Shown here piece after piece: positions 62,027 to 64,000 of a stretch of DNA of 64,000 nucleotides. The translations under genes and the position numbers were made by a program. Each line of letters opens with the position of its first letter. The stretch's first letter is position 1. Source of the DNA: Fibrobacterota bacterium. Its GTDB lineage: Bacteria; Fibrobacterota; Chitinivibrionia; Chitinivibrionales; Chitinispirillaceae. The stretch covers positions 1 through 64,000 of the forward strand of contig JAEYNR010000034.1 in NCBI GenBank assembly GCA_023412475.1, read 5' to 3'. The notes below the pieces were generated by a model, which was given only the letters and a program-made list of their open reading frames with translations, ran no database searches and had not been told where the DNA came from.

Positions 62027-64000
62027 ATGACAAAATTGCTCAAGTTATGTTTTTTCTCTACGGTACTGATTGGGATGACTTTTCAATGTATAAGAAACGA
62101 TAAAGTGCTGAAGGCGGATCTGGTTGTGGGTGAGCAGGTGGAATGCAGGCATGGGTTTATTCAGAAAGTGACAGAGGGATATATACTGGAAGAGAATGAT
62201 ACTGTAATTGTTTCTTCTGGTGCTAAGGTAAAGTTGATATTTGGTGATGGAGTCATTTATCTGAACAGTAACTCAAAACTTAAAATAGGTACCATGGTCA
62301 GGCAGAATGGCAGTTACCGTCTCAAGCTGTATCTTCTTGGGGGAGAATTGTATTTCACTTCGAATCAGCAGAGGAGAAACCCGGATTCGTTTGTGTTTGT
62401 CGGTCATGGCGTAACTACAACCGCAAATACCGGTAGTGTAAATATCAGATCTGACAGGGAACAATTAACAATAGTACAACTCCAGGGTTCCACTCTTCTT
62501 ACTTCTGTTAACACTGAAGAACGTTTAATAGCATCCTGCAGTCGTCTTGAGATCAAGGAACTTCAGAGAAGCGAAATTGAATCTATCAGTCAATCAGATG
62601 TTTCGAATCTGAAGAACTGGGTCGGTAATTCAGCAATTTCTTCGGCATTGTCGCAATCAGGATGTGTTGCGAAAAGCTCTGTTGTGAAAAATCTTGCTCC
62701 TGAGTGGGTCAGATTGCCCGATGAGGTATACATGGCAGGCCAAATGGTGATCGATACGATTCAGGCTGTTGATCCGGAGAACCGAGAGGTATTTTACCAG
62801 TTGATTTCAGGTCCGGAAGGAATGACACTAGATAAGAATAGTGGGGAATTGCGGTTTACGCCGATTAGCTCCGGAAGTGCAAACATTACTATAAAGGCAA
62901 TCGATTCAGACTCCCAGTCAACCGTGCTGGATCATTACATAACCATCTCCTCTGAGCTTGCAGTGGTATTGTACGCTCCACGTATAGTTAATCCAGGCGA
63001 ATTTTTCATGATCAGAGCTTCACTTCCAAAAAATCTTGCTAGTCAGGCATCTAAGTATCTTTACCGGTTTGACTGCAATGGCGACGGCGTTTTTGATTAT
63101 CCTGGGTCAGCAGGATTCGGGAAGGGGGCGGTTGTAAAAAAATGCGTGTTTTCTCAGGAAGGTACCTACTTATTGAAAGTAGAGATGAAAGATTCTGAAG
63201 GCAGAACTGCTTCTGCTAATCGTAAAGTAATAGTGAACAGAAAACCTGAAGCATCGCTTAAAATTTCACCGGTAATTGGAACAATTGAAACTGAGTTTCT
63301 GCTGGATGCTTCAGATAGCAGAGATACCCGTGATGCTACAGAAGAGCTGATGGTACGGTTTGACATCGATAATGACGGGCTGTATGATATTCCTTTCAGC
63401 ACTGGATTTATCACTGAAAAACGCGCTAAATACAGTTGGAGTAAAGCCGGCAAATACAAAGTCGTTGTGCAGGTAATAGACAAGCAAGGGTTGGCCGACA
63501 CAGCTTCAGCGGAAATCATCATCAGCCGTGGCATAAAAATCGATTATATCACCTGTCCTGACACCATACATCTCGGAGACTCCATAAGAATCGAATGCAA
63601 ATACACTCCTTCGGAATTTGCGGTTAAGACATTTGAATGGAACCTCGATTCTGATACCGCTTTTGAGATTTCAACCGATAAACCGGTTTGCAACCATGTT
63701 TTCAAAAAGGATGGAGTTACCGATATCAAGTGTCGTGTTATCGATGAAAAAGGGCAAATTGCCACACAACATAAGACAGTGATAATCGTAAACAGTGGTT
63801 GCAGTGTGAATGCCGGGGGGCCATATAAAGCCAGGGTAAATGCACCTGTTTTAATGGAGGGGATTGCCAAAGATCCTGATAACAAAATCGTGAAATATTA
63901 CTGGGATTTTGATGGTGACAGAATCCCGGACTGGAACTCGGAACAAAATGGCAAAACCACTCATGTCTTTAAGAAATCAGGTAAAACAAAACTTTTCTTC
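62027..64000 (+). CDS. Large FecR/Ig-like/PKD surface protein (cut by window end)
   Basis: At least 658 codons open to the right edge, translated here from the DNA. The start ATG 62027 has AGGAG nine bases upstream. The N-terminus MTKLLKLCFFSTVLIGMTFQC looks like a signal peptide (Cys21 could be a poor lipobox). A FecR-type region follows (about 40-150: VIVSSGAKVKLIFGDGVIYL, NSNSKLKIG). A putative-Ig/cadherin-like part comes at about 225-305 (LAPEWVRLPDEVYMAGQMV), then several PKD-like repeats with KYLYRFDCNGDGVFDYPG, VRFDIDNDGLYDIPFSTG and KYYWDFDGDRIPDW. It is probably exported or surface-bound. The 3' part is outside the window. Confidence 0.8.
   Translation, partial: MTKLLKLCFFSTVLIGMTFQCIRNDKVLKADLVVGEQVECRHGFIQKVTEGYILEENDTVIVSSGAKVKLIFGDGVIYLNSNSKLKIGTMVRQNGSYRLKLYLLGGELYFTSNQQRRNPDSFVFVGHGVTTTANTGSVNIRSDREQLTIVQLQGSTLLTSVNTEERLIASCSRLEIKELQRSEIESISQSDVSNLKNWVGNSAISSALSQSGCVAKSSVVKNLAPEWVRLPDEVYMAGQMVIDTIQAVDPENREVFYQLISGPEGMTLDKNSGELRFTPISSGSANITIKAIDSDSQSTVLDHYITISSELAVVLYAPRIVNPGEFFMIRASLPKNLASQASKYLYRFDCNGDGVFDYPGSAGFGKGAVVKKCVFSQEGTYLLKVEMKDSEGRTASANRKVIVNRKPEASLKISPVIGTIETEFLLDASDSRDTRDATEELMVRFDIDNDGLYDIPFSTGFITEKRAKYSWSKAGKYKVVVQVIDKQGLADTASAEIIISRGIKIDYITCPDTIHLGDSIRIECKYTPSEFAVKTFEWNLDSDTAFEISTDKPVCNHVFKKDGVTDIKCRVIDEKGQIATQHKTVIIVNSGCSVNAGGPYKARVNAPVLMEGIAKDPDNKIVKYYWDFDGDRIPDWNSEQNGKTTHVFKKSGKTKLFF

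Noticed and set aside
1..64000. tRNA, rRNA, CRISPR arrays, insertion sequences, prophage and attachment sites
   Set aside because: No cloverleaf with a T-loop match, no regular spaced repeats, no transposase or integrase among the frames. The dispersed AT-rich repeats are not spaced like CRISPR.

Overview
The window is about 42% GC by eye and densely coded on both strands. It looks like chromosomal backbone of an anaerobic or facultative Gram-negative bacterium. Gram-negative features are several lipoprotein-type signal peptides, a probable outer-membrane beta-barrel protein, a heptosyltransferase-like GT9 enzyme and GDP-mannose dehydratase. Energy-metabolism and regulatory genes include pyruvate phosphate dikinase, a FlgM-like protein and many PAS/REC signalling domains. 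The long LepB, the histone-like Lys/Ala tail, and the TSP3 and FecR/PKD proteins remind me of the Fibrobacterota/Chitinispirillum part of the FCB superphylum. That placement is an impression, not something the sequence proves. I see no tRNA, rRNA, CRISPR array, prophage or insertion sequence.

Layout. 0-3 kb: a broken GH5 glycosidase, a Cys-rich lipoprotein and two divergent single-domain response regulators. 3-8.4 kb: PAP2 phosphatase, DUF3108 protein, gmd and a class A penicillin-binding protein. 8.5-13.6 kb: a beta-helix/TSP3 secreted protein, thioredoxin, a radical SAM enzyme, GT2 and a cold-shock gene. 13.9-21.7 kb: groESL, a glycosyltransferase, a four-PAS hybrid histidine kinase, a thioredoxin-like lipoprotein and an enlarged nucleoside diphosphate kinase. 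21.8-30.8 kb: a BaiN/HI0933-type flavoprotein, a two-subunit chromate-type transporter, a membrane acyltransferase, a secreted hydrolase, lepB, an inositol-phosphatase-family enzyme and ssb. 30.9-43.9 kb: a CorC-type membrane protein, then the lipid-synthesis cluster DUF177-rpmF-plsX-fabH-fabD-fabG-acpP-fabF-rnc-acyl-CoA dehydrogenase, then rpe, an S41 protease and an RNA m5U methyltransferase. 44-49.2 kb: a DUF2156 protein, pterin dehydratase, msrA, GT4, GT9 and an outer-membrane protein. 49.2-53.2 kb: a tight operon (minus strand) of pseudo-GH57, STAS-membrane protein, lytic transglycosylase and rsmE. 53.4-64 kb: ppdK with a histone-like tail, a PHP protein, thpR, nnr, a DUF116 protein, NFU, a FlgM-like protein and the start of a large FecR/PKD surface protein cut by the window end.

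How the genes work together. The fab cluster supplies acyl chains for phospholipid. Gmd, GT2, GT4, GT9 and the acyltransferase build envelope glycans. PBP1A, lytic transglycosylase and LepB handle wall and export. GroESL, Csp, MsrA, the thioredoxins and Nnr deal with stress and repair.

Most unusual items: the 89-residue, acid-free Lys/Ala-rich tail on PPDK; the GH57-fold protein that has lost both catalytic carboxylates but is locked in an overlapping operon with a STAS protein and a lytic transglycosylase; a dispersed AT-rich non-coding repeat family with five copies in this window, all in intergenic gaps and mostly just upstream of plus-strand genes; and an NDK with an internal insertion and a C-terminal extension.
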